Below, in pieces: positions 37,180-48,849 of a DNA stretch of 64,000 bases (positions are counted from its first letter, which is position 1; every line of letters starts with the position of its first letter). Source of the stretch: Lysobacter silvisoli (GTDB lineage: Bacteria; Pseudomonadota; Gammaproteobacteria; Xanthomonadales; Xanthomonadaceae); NCBI RefSeq assembly GCF_003382365.1, contig NZ_QTSU01000003.1, forward strand, positions 186,001 through 250,000, written 5' to 3'. Position numbers and translations under genes: made by a program. Under the pieces are notes generated by a model. The model saw only the letters and a program-made list of their open reading frames with translations, did no database searches and was not told where the DNA came from.

Positions 37180-37286
37180 TGTGAAGCGTTCCTTCAAGAC
37201 ACGTTCGGATAATCCCGATTTTTCGCCAAGTCGGCCAGCCCTAGAGTGGCCTCCGTCGGTCCCCACACCCCTAACGGAGCCACCCC
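37180..37286. promoter_or_regulatory. Divergent control region, LysR / SDR-AKR
   Basis: This 107-bp intergenic space must hold both promoters. TCGGATAATCCCGA at 37205-37218 is a short inverted repeat (TCGG/CCGA arms with an AT centre) and the best candidate LysR binding half-site. CTAACGGAGCCACC just before the SDR start includes a GGAG ribosome site. No clear -35/-10 pair was identified. Confidence 0.4.
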
Positions 37287-38060
37287 ATGAACCTCCCCCT
37301 TTCCGGCTTCGGCCTGCGCGACAAGATCGTCCTGGTCACCGGCGCGTCCTCCGGCATCGGCGCGGCCAGCGCCCGCGCCTTCGCCCGCGAGGGCGCCATC
37401 GTCCTGGCCGCCGCCCGCCGCGCCGCCGAAGGCGAGGCCGTGGCCGCCGCCATCCGCGCCGAAGGCGGCCGCGCCCGTTTCCTGCAAGCCGACGTCACCC
37501 GCCAGGACGACCTCCGCCGCCTGGTCGACACCGCGGTGGCCGACTACGGCCGCCTGGACGTGGCCTTCAACAACGCCGGCACCGACGGCCGCTTCTCGCC
37601 GTTCCTGGAGCAGGACGACGCCAACTACGACCTGGTGATGAACACCAACGTGCGCAGCGTGTTCTGGGCCATGCAGCACCAGATCGCGGCCATGCTGAAG
37701 ACCGGCGGCGGCGCGATCGTCAACAACGCCTCGATGGGCGCGCTGATCGGCTTCCAGTCCGCGGCGGTGTACGTGGCCAGCAAGCATGCGGTGATGGGCC
37801 TGACCAAGACCGCGGCGCTGGAGTACTTCCCGCGCGGCATCCGCATCAACGCGGTGCTGCCGGGCATCATCGACACGCCGTTCCAGGATCGCGTCTGGGG
37901 CGACGAAGCCAGCAAGCAGGCCTTCGCCAATGCGACCGTGGCTGGCCGCAGCGGCACCGCCGAGGAAGTGGCGGGCGCCGCGTTGTTCCTGGCCTCCGAC
38001 CACGCCAGCTTCTTCAGCGGCCAGGGCCTGGTGATGGACGGCGGCTACGTCGCGCAGTGA
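37287..38060 (+). CDS. SDR-family oxidoreductase
   Basis: 257-residue classical short-chain dehydrogenase. TGASSGIGAASARAF near residues 18-32 is the nucleotide-binding glycine motif, and NNAGTDG is the NNAG motif near 91-97. The active site has Ser (NNASMGALIG) and YVASKHA with the catalytic Tyr and Lys. The C-terminal GQGLVMDGGYVAQ is typical. An Arg-Arg after the second strand (AAARRAAEG) suggests NADP(H) preference. It is followed 48 bases later by an aldo/keto reductase and is probably under control of the divergent LysR protein. Substrate unknown. Confidence 0.92.
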   Translation: MNLPLSGFGLRDKIVLVTGASSGIGAASARAFAREGAIVLAAARRAAEGEAVAAAIRAEGGRARFLQADVTRQDDLRRLVDTAVADYGRLDVAFNNAGTDGRFSPFLEQDDANYDLVMNTNVRSVFWAMQHQIAAMLKTGGGAIVNNASMGALIGFQSAAVYVASKHAVMGLTKTAALEYFPRGIRINAVLPGIIDTPFQDRVWGDEASKQAFANATVAGRSGTAEEVAGAALFLASDHASFFSGQGLVMDGGYVAQ

Positions 38061-38108
38061 CGCGCCGTTGCTAGCTCCCCTTTCGATCCTTCCCCCAAGG
38101 AGACACCG

Positions 38109-39101
<993 letters not shown>

Positions 39102-39108
39102 CGGCCGG

Positions 39109-39305
39109 GGGGAGCGGCGTAAGCCGCGATGGGCTTCCCAGCACTGGCGCCCTCGCGACTCACGTCGCTCCCGCAACCCAAGCCGCCCAACGTTCCGCTT
39201 TGGGGTAGGAGCGGCGTAAGCCGCGACCGTGATGTCGCACCTGACGTCATTGTCGCGGTGGTTCGCATTGCCGCGGTCGCGGCTCACGCCGCTCCTACCC
39301 CACAG
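39109..39305. repeat. GTAGGAGC hairpin elements, direct and inverted
   Basis: Copies at about 39109-39131 (degenerate), 39206-39232 (direct) and 39268-39305 (inverted, CGGCTCACGCCGCTCCTACC) lie between the aldo/keto reductase and the first M20 gene. The interval has no supported gene. Confidence 0.75.
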
Positions 39306-39387
39306 CAACGCTACGACCCGCCGGCGCAACACCGCTGGGGTTGCGGCCGAGCTAGCATCGGCGTTCGTCCTTTCGGCTCCCGCCCGC

Positions 39388-40689
39388 ATGCGCCCTACCC
39401 GCCTCCTGCTCGCCAGCGCCCTGCTCGCGGCCACTTCCGCCGCTGCGCAAACGCCCGCCGCCGTCGACCGCGGCGCCCGCGCCGTGCAGGCCGAGGTCGT
39501 GGCCTGGCGCCGCGACCTGCACCAGCATCCGGAACTGGGCAACAACGAAGTGCGCACGGCCAAGCTGATCGCCGACCAGCTGCGCCGCATCGGCCTGCAA
39601 CCCAAGACCGGCATCGCGCACACCGGCGTGGTCGCGGTGCTCAAGGGCGGCAAGCCAGGCCCGCGCATCGCCCTGCGCGCCGACATGGACGCACTGCCGG
39701 TCACCGAGCAGACGAACCTGCCGTTCGCGTCCAAGGTCACCAGCACTTACCGCGGCCAGCCGGTGGGCGTGATGCACGCCTGCGGCCACGACGCGCACGT
39801 GGCGATCCTGCTGGGCGTGGCCACCGCGCTGGCGGCGCAGCAGGCCGACCTGGCCGGCGAGGTGATGTTCGTGTTCCAGCCTTCCGAAGAAGGCCCGCCC
39901 AATCCCGGCGAGCCCTTCGGCGCGGCCTTGATGCTGGAGCAAGGCGTGTTCCGCGACTTCAAGCCCGAGGCGGTGTTCGGCCTGCACGTGTGGGCCGGCC
40001 TGCCGGTGGGCAGCATCGGCGTGCGCGCCGGCCCCTCGCTGGCCAGCGCCGACGAATGGAGCCTGACCGTGCGCGGCCAGCAAACCCACGGCTCGCGGCC
40101 CTGGGACGGCGTGGACCCGATCACCGTGGGTGCGCAGATCCTGCTGGCCTCGCAGAGCCTGATCGCGCGCCAGGTCAACATCGCCGCCACGCCGGTGGTG
40201 CTGACCGCCGGCCAGTTCAACGCCGGCGTGCGCTTCAACATCATCCCGGACGAAGCCAAGCTGGTCGGCACCCTGCGCACCTTCGACGCCAAGGTGCGCG
40301 AGGACGTGATCGCGCGCCTGCGCCGCACCGCCGAGGACCTGGCCCACGCCAGCGGCGCCACCGCAAAGCTCGACGTGGTCAACAACGCCCCGGCCACCAT
40401 CAACGACCCGGCCCTGACCCGGCGCGTGCTGCCTTCGCTGCAGCGCGCGGTCGGCGCCGAGCGCGTGGTGGAAATGCCGATGGTGACCGTGGCCGAGGAT
40501 TTCTCCCAGTTCGCCAACGCGGTGCCGGGCGTGTACTTCTTCGTCGGCTCCACCGCCGCCGGCACCGACCCGGCCCAGGCGCCGATCAACCATTCGCCGC
40601 AGTTCCTGCTCGACGAAGGCGCGCTGGACGTGGGCACGCGGGCGATGCTGCAGCTGACGCTGGATTACCTGGGGCAGCCCTCGCCCTGA
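39388..40689 (+). CDS. Exported M20 family amidohydrolase (first of a tandem pair)
   Basis: 433 residues from the ATG at 39388. A signal peptide (LLLASALLAATSAAAQ) precedes an M20D-type metallohydrolase: WRRDLHQHPELG near residues 44-55, LRADMDALPV near 99-108, MHACGHDAHVA near 129-139, and FQPSEEG with the catalytic Glu near 165-171. All metal-ligand motifs are intact. Relatives hydrolyse N-acyl amino acids, hippurate or indole-acetyl conjugates; export to the periplasm suggests scavenging. A paralogue of similar length follows at 41148, separated only by tandem repeats. Confidence 0.9.
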   Translation: MRPTRLLLASALLAATSAAAQTPAAVDRGARAVQAEVVAWRRDLHQHPELGNNEVRTAKLIADQLRRIGLQPKTGIAHTGVVAVLKGGKPGPRIALRADMDALPVTEQTNLPFASKVTSTYRGQPVGVMHACGHDAHVAILLGVATALAAQQADLAGEVMFVFQPSEEGPPNPGEPFGAALMLEQGVFRDFKPEAVFGLHVWAGLPVGSIGVRAGPSLASADEWSLTVRGQQTHGSRPWDGVDPITVGAQILLASQSLIARQVNIAATPVVLTAGQFNAGVRFNIIPDEAKLVGTLRTFDAKVREDVIARLRRTAEDLAHASGATAKLDVVNNAPATINDPALTRRVLPSLQRAVGAERVVEMPMVTVAEDFSQFANAVPGVYFFVGSTAAGTDPAQAPINHSPQFLLDEGALDVGTRAMLQLTLDYLGQPSP

Positions 40690-40710
40690 ATCTGTCGCCG
40701 TCCCGGGGTA

Positions 40711-41056
40711 GGAGCGGCGCGAGCCGCGATCGCGGCAGTGCGAGCGGCCGCGCCAACGCCGGTAGTCGAGACATCACGGTCGCGGCTTGCGCCGCTCCTA
40801 CAGGTAGCGGCCGAACCACCGCTGCCGTCTGTGGGAGCGGCGTGAGCCGCGATCGCGGCAATGCGAGCGGCCGCGCCAACGCCGGTGGTCGAGACATCAC
40901 GGTCGCGGCTTGCGCCGCTCCTACAGGTAGCGGCCGAACCATTACTGCCGTCTGTGGGAGCGGCGTGAACCGCGATCGCGGCAACGCGAGCGGCCGCGCC
41001 AAAGCCGGTAGCCGAGACATCACGGTCGCGGCTTACGCCGCTCCTACCCCAAAGCG
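40711..41056. repeat. Three tandem 123-bp units of GTAGGAGC elements
   Basis: GGAGCGGCG motifs recur at 40711, 40834 and 40957, an exact 123-bp period. Each unit has a direct hairpin element, a shared middle (GCGAGCGGCCGCGCCAA, GAGACATCACGGTCGCGG) and an inverted element ending in GCCGCTCCTAC. The array fills the 458-bp gap between the two M20 genes. It is not a CRISPR: units are near-identical throughout, with no unique spacers. Confidence 0.88.
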
Positions 41057-41147
41057 CTGAGGCCGCCGCTTGGCGAATCGACCAAAGTGGACAGCCCTCG
41101 GCCGCGGGCTTGGGCTAGCATCGGGGCTTTCCTGCCGGAGTCCGTCG

Positions 41148-42464
41148 ATGAAGCGTCCGCTGTCCGTCGCCCTGAGCTGCGCCCTGTTCGCCCTGCCCCT
41201 GGCCGCCGCGGCGCAGGACGCGCAACGCCCCGAGGTGCAGGCCGCGGCGGCGAAGGTCAAGGACAAGGTGGTGGCCTGGCGCCGCGACTTCCACCAGCAC
41301 CCGGAGCTGTCCAACCGCGAGGAGCGCACCGCCGCCAAGGTCGCCGAGCACCTGCGCGCGCTGGGGCTGAAGCCGCGCACCGGCATCGCCCGCCACGGCG
41401 TGGTCGCGATCATCGAGGGCGGCAAGCCCGGCCCTCGCATCGCCCTGCGCGCCGACATGGACGCGCTGCCGGTGACCGAGCAGGTCGACCTGCCGTTCGC
41501 CTCCAAGGTCACCACCACCTTCAACGGCCAGACCACCGGCGTGATGCACGCCTGCGGCCACGACGCCCACACCGGCATCCTGCTCGGCGTGGCCGATGCA
41601 TTGGTGGCGATGAAGGACCAGCTGCCGGGCCAGGTGATGCTGGTGTTCCAGCCCTCCGAGGAAGGCGCGCCGGGCAACGAGGAAGGCGGCGCCTCGCTGA
41701 TGCTCAAGGAAGGGCTGTTCAAGGACTTCAAGCCCGAGGCCATGTTCGGCCTGCATGTGTTCTCCACCGTGCAGGCGGGCCAGATCGCGGTGCGCCAAGG
41801 CCCGCTGATGGCCGCCTCGGACCGCTTCAGCATCAAGATCAAGGGCCGCCAGACCCACGGCTCGCGGCCCTGGGGCGGCGTGGACCCGGTGGTGGCCGCG
41901 GCCGAGGTGATCGGCAGCGCGCAGACCATCGTCAGCCGCCGCACCGACATCGCCAAGCTGCCGGCGGTGGTCAGCTTCGGCGCGATCCACGGCGGCATCC
42001 GCTACAACATCATTCCCGACGAAGTGGAAATGGTCGGCACCATCCGCACCTTCGACGAGGCCATGCGCCAGCGCATCTTCGCCGACCTGAAGAACGTGAG
42101 CGAACACGTCAGCGCCGCGCACGGCGCCACCGCGGTGGCCAACGTGCCCGACAGCGAAGGCAATCCGGTCACCTACAACGACCCGGCGCTGACCGCGCGC
42201 ATGCTGCCCAGCCTGCAGGCCGTGGCCGGGCGCGACAACGTGATCGAGCCTTCGCTGCAGATGGGCGCGGAGGATTTCTCGTACTACGCCAAGGAAGTGC
42301 CGTCGATGTTCTTCTTCGTCGGCGCGACCGAAAAGGGCGTGGACCCGGTGACCGCGCCCAGCAACCACTCGCCGCAGTTCAAGCTGGACGAGTCGTCGCT
42401 GGATCTGGGTGTGCGCGCGCTGTTGCAGGTGACGTTGGATTATTTGCATCAGCCCAAGGGTTGA
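41148..42464 (+). CDS. Exported M20 family amidohydrolase (second of a tandem pair)
   Basis: 438 residues from the ATG at 41148, with a signal peptide (SCALFALPLAAAAQ). It shares nearly every motif with the preceding gene product: WRRDFHQHPELS, LRADMDALPV, MHACGHDAHTG, FQPSEEG, then GRQTHGSRPWGGVDP and IRYNIIPDEVEMVGT. The two are clear paralogues from tandem duplication, now diverged through much of their length. Metal-binding residues are intact. Substrate range is unknown; peptides or N-acylated amino acids are likely. Confidence 0.9.
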   Translation: MKRPLSVALSCALFALPLAAAAQDAQRPEVQAAAAKVKDKVVAWRRDFHQHPELSNREERTAAKVAEHLRALGLKPRTGIARHGVVAIIEGGKPGPRIALRADMDALPVTEQVDLPFASKVTTTFNGQTTGVMHACGHDAHTGILLGVADALVAMKDQLPGQVMLVFQPSEEGAPGNEEGGASLMLKEGLFKDFKPEAMFGLHVFSTVQAGQIAVRQGPLMAASDRFSIKIKGRQTHGSRPWGGVDPVVAAAEVIGSAQTIVSRRTDIAKLPAVVSFGAIHGGIRYNIIPDEVEMVGTIRTFDEAMRQRIFADLKNVSEHVSAAHGATAVANVPDSEGNPVTYNDPALTARMLPSLQAVAGRDNVIEPSLQMGAEDFSYYAKEVPSMFFFVGATEKGVDPVTAPSNHSPQFKLDESSLDLGVRALLQVTLDYLHQPKG

Positions 42465-42502
42465 CGCGCGCATCGCGATAACAGCGCGACGGGAAACATC
42501 AC

Positions 42503-42600
42503 GGTCGCGGCTCGCGCCGCTCCTACAGGGGGCGGCCGTAGCCACGCTGGCTCGGGGTAGGAGCGGCGCAAGCCGCGACCGCGCCAATACGAACCACCGC
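42503..42600. repeat. GTAGGAGC elements after the M20 pair
   Basis: An inverted copy (42503-42528, CGGCTCGCGCCGCTCCTAC) and a direct copy (42556-42585, AGGAGCGGCGCAAGCCGCG) lie in the 238-bp interval between the convergent M20 and glutathione transferase genes. A degenerate element follows near 42650. Confidence 0.7.
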
Positions 42601-42702
42601 GACAGCAACGCCAGCCGAAAGCATCACGACCGCGACACCGCCGCTCTCTGCGGGAGCGGCGTCCCACGGGATTTCCTACGGTCATGAGCCGCGACCGTCA
42701 CC

Positions 42703-43341
42703 TCACAACTCCTTCCACGAATGCGGATCGATGTCGTACAGGTGGACCTCGCCCAGGTGCCCAGGCTGCGACTGCACGCGCGCGATCCAGGCGCGGAACT
42801 GCGGATACGGCGCCAAGTCCAGACCCGCGTCCTCGGCGCGGCCGGCATAGGCGTACAGCGCGATGTCGGCGATGCCGTAGTCCTCGCCGGCCGCGAACGG
42901 GCGCAGGCCGAACTCGCGCTCCAGGATCGCCAGCGACTTCAGCGCGCCGTTACGCTTGGCTTCCACCAGTGCCGGATTGCGCTGCGGCAGCTTGCCGGTC
43001 AGGGTCCAGTAGCGCAGCGAACCGATGGTCATCTCCACGTACTGCTGCTCGAACGACAGCCACTGCCGCACCTTGGCCTGGCCGTAGGCATCGGCCGGCA
43101 GATAGGCCGTGCCCTGCGCCAGGTAGTCGAGAATCGCGTTGGACTCGGCCAGCGTGCGGCCGTCGTCCAGTTCGATCGCCGGCACCGCGCCGGTGGGGTT
43201 GATGCGGCGGTACTCCTCGCGCCGGCCCTCGCCCTCGAAGATGCTGACGATCCGGCTGCGGTAGGGCCGCTGCAGGTGGGCCAGCAGCTGGCGGATCTTC
43301 CAGGCGTTGCGCGAAGGCAGGTAGTCGTAAAGCGTGATCAT
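42703..43341 (-). CDS. Glutathione S-transferase family protein
   Basis: 212 residues from the ATG at 43339-43341. The N-terminal thioredoxin-like domain has LYDYLPSRNAWKIRQLLAHL (active Ser/Asn region) and NPTGAVPAIELDDGRTLAESNAILDYL, the cis-Pro and Glu-Ser glutathione-binding motif near residues 49-74. The helical C-terminal domain follows and ends in HLYDIDPHSW. This is a bacterial, beta/theta-like cytosolic GST. Substrates are unknown. It diverges from queF with 111 bp between start codons. Confidence 0.9.
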   Translation of the reverse strand: MITLYDYLPSRNAWKIRQLLAHLQRPYRSRIVSIFEGEGRREEYRRINPTGAVPAIELDDGRTLAESNAILDYLAQGTAYLPADAYGQAKVRQWLSFEQQYVEMTIGSLRYWTLTGKLPQRNPALVEAKRNGALKSLAILEREFGLRPFAAGEDYGIADIALYAYAGRAEDAGLDLAPYPQFRAWIARVQSQPGHLGEVHLYDIDPHSWKEL

Positions 43342-43452
43342 GGTGCGGACCGTTGCGGCGGGAAGCGCAGTCTCCGCCGCCGCGCCGGGCGCCGATATCC
43401 GATCCTTGCGCATGCCGACGGCGCGCCGGCCGCATAGGCGTAAAATGCGCGC

Positions 43453-44259
43453 ATGACCCAAGAACTGCCGCTCGGCCGCCACGTCGACTACCCGCGCCAC
43501 TACGACCCGGCGCTGCTGTTCCCGATCGCCCGCGCGCTGGGCCGCTCGCACATCGGCCTGTCCGACCGGGCCCTGCCCTTCGTCGGCGTGGACCGCTGGC
43601 ATGCCTACGAACTGAGCTGGCTGGACGGCCGCGGCAAGCCGCGCATGGCCACCGCCACCCTGACCGTGCCGGCGCACTCGCCCCACCTGGTCGAATCCAA
43701 GTCGCTGAAGCTGTACCTGAACTCCTACAACGCCTCGCGCTACGACAGCGACGAGGCCGTGCGCACGCAGATCGCCGCCGACCTCAGCGCCGCCGCCGGC
43801 GCGCCGGTCGAGGTCGCCTTCGGCCTGCCGCCGGTGCAGGGCAGCGCCGCGCTGTCGCTGGACGAACAGGACCTGACGGTGGACGACTACGGCCCACCCA
43901 ACGCCGCCCACCTGGCCGCCGACCCAACCGTGGTCGTCGAGGAAACCCTGAGCAGCGGCCTGCTCAAGTCCAACTGCCCGGTCACCGGCCAGCCCGACTG
44001 GGCGCGCGTGGACATCGCCTACCGCGGCCCGCGCCTGGACCGCGCCGGCTTGCTGCGCTACCTGGTCTCGTTCCGCGACCACGCCGAGTTCCACGAGCAA
44101 TGCGTGGAACGGATCTTCGCCGACCTGATGCGCGTGGCCGCGCCGCAGTCGCTATCGGTGGAAGCGCGCTACACCCGCCGCGGCGGCCTGGACATCAACC
44201 CCTGGCGCGCCACGGCAGATTTTTTGCGCCCCCTGGCACACCGCGACGAGCGCCAGTAA
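43453..44259 (+). CDS. queF: NADPH-dependent 7-cyano-7-deazaguanine reductase QueF (long type)
   Basis: 268 residues, the two-domain form found in gammaproteobacteria (the short form is about 150). The motif [20 protein letters not shown] near residues 175-194 contains the catalytic Cys that forms a thioimide with preQ0 and the proton-donating Asp. [19 protein letters not shown] supplies substrate-binding residues. The N-terminal half includes [12 protein letters not shown], the NADPH-side QueF motif. The enzyme reduces preQ0 to preQ1 for queuosine in tRNA. No other queuosine genes are adjacent. A terminator hairpin follows. Confidence 0.95.
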   Translation: MTQELPLGRHVDYPRHYDPALLFPIARALGRSHIGLSDRALPFVGVDRWHAYELSWLDGRGKPRMATATLTVPAHSPHLVESKSLKLYLNSYNASRYDSDEAVRTQIAADLSAAAGAPVEVAFGLPPVQGSAALSLDEQDLTVDDYGPPNAAHLAADPTVVVEETLSSGLLKSNCPVTGQPDWARVDIAYRGPRLDRAGLLRYLVSFRDHAEFHEQCVERIFADLMRVAAPQSLSVEARYTRRGGLDINPWRATADFLRPLAHRDERQ

Positions 44260-44265
44260 ATCCCC

Positions 44266-44296
44266 GCGCCGGCGTTCACGCCGGCGCAATACGATT
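44266..44296 (+). terminator. Terminator after queF
   Basis: GCGCCGGCG and CGCCGGCGC form a perfect nine-pair stem with loop TTCA, beginning seven bases after the stop codon. An AT-rich AATACGATTTTAA tail follows. Confidence 0.75.
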
Positions 44297-44353
44297 TTAA
44301 CAATCGGCATGTCATCGTGAATCCGCCAATGATTGGCAGGAGCACGCTAACCC

Positions 44354-44671
44354 ATGACTACCCCGGACAAGAAAGCCGATTTCTCCGACGTGCAGAGCAA
44401 CGTCGACAGCACCGAACAGGTAACGAAGCGGGCCGATTTCAGCGACGTGCAATCTTCGGTCAGCTCCACCGAAGAGATCACGGCGTCGACCGCGCCCACC
44501 GATCAGACCTACACGGTGGAAAAGGGCGACACGCTGTCGCATATCGCCAAGCAGTTCTACGGCAAGGCGAACAAGTGGAATACGATCTTCGAAGCCAACC
44601 GCGACCAGCTCGACGATCCCGACAAGATCAAGCCGGGCCAGGTGCTGAAGATCCCCGCGATCAACGATTGA
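44354..44671 (+). CDS. Small LysM-domain protein
   Basis: 105 residues with no signal peptide. The C-terminal 55 residues are a LysM module ([32 protein letters not shown] and a [11 protein letters not shown] ending), closest in pattern to the single LysM of Kbp/YgaU-type cytoplasmic proteins. The N-terminal half repeats the phrase KADFSDVQS (residues 7-15) as RADFSDVQS (26-34), an internal duplication. Kbp relatives bind potassium through a BON domain, which is absent here, so that function should not be assumed. A lipoprotein gene follows 82 bases later. Confidence 0.85.
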   Translation: MTTPDKKADFSDVQSNVDSTEQVTKRADFSDVQSSVSSTEEITASTAPTDQTYTVEKGDTLSHIAKQFYGKANKWNTIFEANRDQLDDPDKIKPGQVLKIPAIND

Positions 44672-44753
44672 CCCCAACCACGGGAGCCGCCGCCTGCGCT
44701 GCGCCGACGGCCGCGCTCCAACGCCTGTTCGCACGTCTTCCAGGAGAAACACC

Positions 44754-45251
44754 ATGATGATCCGCAACCGCATGCACTACGTTCTGGCCGCCGCCCTGGT
44801 CGCTTCCATCGGACTGGTCGGCTGCAAGAAGAAAGAAGAGCCCGTAGCCACCCCGGCGCCGGCGCCGACCCCGGTCGAGCCGGTCGCACCGACCCCGCCG
44901 CCGGCGGCCGCCACCGCCAGCGTCACCGCCGTGGACCTGGGCAGCGCCGTGGGCGCCGACAAGAAGGTCACCACCGCCACCACCACCTTCAAGCCCAAGG
45001 ACACGATCTACGTCGCCATCAGCACCAGCACCTCCGACGCGGCCGCGACCGTGCCGGCCAAGCTGGGCGCGAAGTGGACCTTCCAGGACGGCCAAACCGT
45101 GAAGGACGACAGCGCCGACGCGCAGCTGATGGGCGCGGGCGTGACCAACTTCAGCATCAACAGCCCCAAGGGCTTCCCGACCGGCAAGTACAAGGTCGAC
45201 GTCTCCCTGGACGGCAACGTGGTGCAGTCGAAGGAATTCGAGGTCAAGTAA
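44754..45251 (+). CDS. Hypothetical lipoprotein with beta-rich domain
   Basis: 165 residues with lipobox LVGC near residues 20-23 and a Lys-rich start of the mature protein (CKKKEEP). A Pro/Ala/Thr linker (residues 30-55) leads to a compact domain of about 105 residues. It has alternating beta segments (ATTTFKPKDTIYVAISTST, GKYKVDVSLDGNVVQSKEFEVK) and resembles small immunoglobulin-like domains of envelope proteins. No precise family is recognised. A strong terminator follows. Confidence 0.75.
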   Translation: MMIRNRMHYVLAAALVASIGLVGCKKKEEPVATPAPAPTPVEPVAPTPPPAAATASVTAVDLGSAVGADKKVTTATTTFKPKDTIYVAISTSTSDAAATVPAKLGAKWTFQDGQTVKDDSADAQLMGAGVTNFSINSPKGFPTGKYKVDVSLDGNVVQSKEFEVK

Positions 45252-45286
45252 ACGACTCTCTCCCCGCCTGTTGGGCGGGCAAGCCC

Positions 45287-45319
45287 GGGCGCGGTTCTCC
45301 AGGACCGCGCCCTTTTTTT
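45287..45319 (+). terminator. Rho-independent terminator
   Basis: GGGCGCGGT pairs with ACCGCGCCC around an eight-base loop, followed by seven T residues, 35 bases after the lipoprotein stop. The strongest classical terminator on this strand in the window. Confidence 0.9.
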
Positions 45320-45362
45320 GTCCGTGCGATGCGTGCGCGCGGTTGCGTAAGCGCGCGGCGGC

Positions 45363-45743
45363 TCAGCCGTTCGGGAAGCTTCCGTCCAGGTAGGTCCAGC
45401 GGCCGTGCTCGCGCAGGAAGCGGCTGAGTTCGTGCAGCCGCACCGCCGAGCCGCCGCCCACGCGGTAGCGGGCCACGAACTCCACCGTCGCGCGATCGCC
45501 CTGCGGCCGGTGCGCGCGCACCTCCAGGCCCAGCCAGCGCGTGGCGCCAGGCGCGCCCAGCTCCAGCGTTTCCGGCCGGGTGCTGGGGTGCCAGCTGGCC
45601 AGCACGTAGTCGGCCAGGCCCAGGGCATAGGCGCTGTAGCGCGAGCGCATCAGGGCCTCGGCGTCGGCCGCGGGCGCGCCCTGGTGCAGGCGGCCGCAGC
45701 AGTCGGCGTAGCGTCGGGCGGGGTCGCAGGGGCAGGCGGTCAT
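45363..45743 (-). CDS. YchJ family SEC-C protein
   Basis: 126 residues from the ATG at 45741-45743. It opens with a zinc-type SEC-C motif (CPCDPARRYADCCGRLH; Cys4, Cys6, Cys15, Cys16). The YchJ-like body follows: AEALMRSRYSAYALGLADYVLASWHPSTRP, then an NTF2-like beta sheet ending with RWTYLDGSF. YchJ proteins are small, conserved and of unknown function. Another SEC-C protein is encoded divergently 91 bp away. Confidence 0.88.
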   Translation of the reverse strand: MTACPCDPARRYADCCGRLHQGAPAADAEALMRSRYSAYALGLADYVLASWHPSTRPETLELGAPGATRWLGLEVRAHRPQGDRATVEFVARYRVGGGSAVRLHELSRFLREHGRWTYLDGSFPNG

Positions 45744-45834
45744 GGGGTCGGAGGCCGGGGTCGGAAGGCGAATTCTCGGCGAGCGCACGCCGCTGCGACT
45801 ACCATGCGCGTCCCGACCCGCCACGCGACCGCCC

Positions 45835-46545
<711 letters not shown>

Positions 46546-46585
46546 GCGGCGCCGCTTCCCTTCGTTAGCTACTCCGCAATCGGCG

Positions 46586-46942
46586 ATGACGGCTCATCCC
46601 TGCCAGCAGTGCGGCGCCTGCTGCGCCCACTTCCGCGTCGCCTTCCATTGGAGCGAAACCGACGCGGCCACGCCGGCCGGCACGCCGGTGGCGGCGACCG
46701 AAGTCCTGGACCCGCACCGCGTGGCCATGCGCGGCACCTACGGCGGAGCGGCGCTGCGTTGCCAGCAGCTGCATGGCGAGATCGGCACCGCCGCGCACTG
46801 CGCCATCTACGCGCAACGCCCCTCGCCTTGCCGCGAGCTGCGGGCCGCCTGGGAACACGGACAGCCGAGCCCGCAATGCGACCGCGCACGCGCCGCGTAC
46901 GGCCTGGCACCGCTGACGCCGCAGACGTGGGACATCGCCTAA
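46586..46942 (+). CDS. YkgJ family cysteine cluster protein
   Basis: 118 residues with conserved Cys residues in the YkgJ/UPF0153 pattern: CQQCGACCAHF near residues 6-16, then CQQLHGEIGTAAHCAIYAQRPSPCREL near 59-85, and a last Cys near 98. The cluster is thought to bind zinc or an iron-sulfur centre. Function is unknown. It follows the UPF0149 gene closely in the same direction. Confidence 0.85.
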   Translation: MTAHPCQQCGACCAHFRVAFHWSETDAATPAGTPVAATEVLDPHRVAMRGTYGGAALRCQQLHGEIGTAAHCAIYAQRPSPCRELRAAWEHGQPSPQCDRARAAYGLAPLTPQTWDIA

Positions 46943-46961
46943 CCGCTGCCGCGTTTCTGGG

Positions 46962-47158
46962 GGTAGGAGCGGCGCAAGCCGCGACCACGCCAACACGATC
47001 CACCGCGCAGCGTCGGTCACTGTGAAGGCGATCCAAGGCGTCGCCGACACCGTCGTGGGGTAGGAGCGGCGTGAGCCGCGACCGCCATGCCCCGGCTGTC
47101 GGCGTTGACACGGCCGCTCGCTTTGTCGCGTCGCGGCTCACGCCGCTCCTACCCCACA
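46962..47158. repeat. GTAGGAGC hairpin elements upstream of icd
   Basis: Direct copies at about 46964-46988 and 47057-47083 and an inverted copy at 47131-47155 fill much of the 402-bp interval between the cysteine-cluster gene and icd. The icd promoter must lie in the remaining roughly 180 bases; no clear consensus was found. Confidence 0.75.
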
Positions 47159-47344
47159 GCCATCGGCGCCGCGCGCGCGGAAAACATCATTCCATCCCGC
47201 GCCCCCGTCATGCCCCCGCGGCCTTTGCCTCCCCCGGCCCGAACCGCGACAATGGCCGGCCGGGCCGCAGCGATGCCGCGTCCCGCCAGCACCCTGCTTC
47301 GCGCCCATGCGCCCGCGCACGGGACGGCCCCACTGGAGACCGTA

Positions 47345-48673
<1,329 letters not shown>

Positions 48674-48710
48674 GGCGGCCTGGCCCACCAGGTACGACGG
48701 ACGAAGGGCG

Positions 48711-48736
48711 CTGCGGCGCCCTTCGTTTTTTGGCGG
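48711..48736 (+). terminator. Rho-independent terminator after icd
   Basis: ACGAAGGGCGC pairs perfectly with GCGCCCTTCGT around a short TGCG-type loop, followed by a run of T residues, 38 bases after the icd stop. Confidence 0.9.
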
Positions 48737-48849
48737 GCCGGAAGTCGCGCATTCAGGCCGGTGAAACCGCGGCCGGCGCGGGGCTCACTTGATAGCTCCA
48801 CGGAAAGCTGGCAGTTTCCTGGCGACCAGCGCACAGGAAAGGATTTCCG

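Noticed and set aside
40711-41056. Possible CRISPR array
   Set aside because: The 123-bp units are near-identical along their whole length with no variable spacers, and no cas genes are nearby. The same holds for the 145-bp units at 22335-22660.
44354-44671. Calling the LysM protein Kbp (potassium-binding protein)
   Set aside because: The BON domain required for potassium binding in Kbp is missing; only the LysM part is shared.
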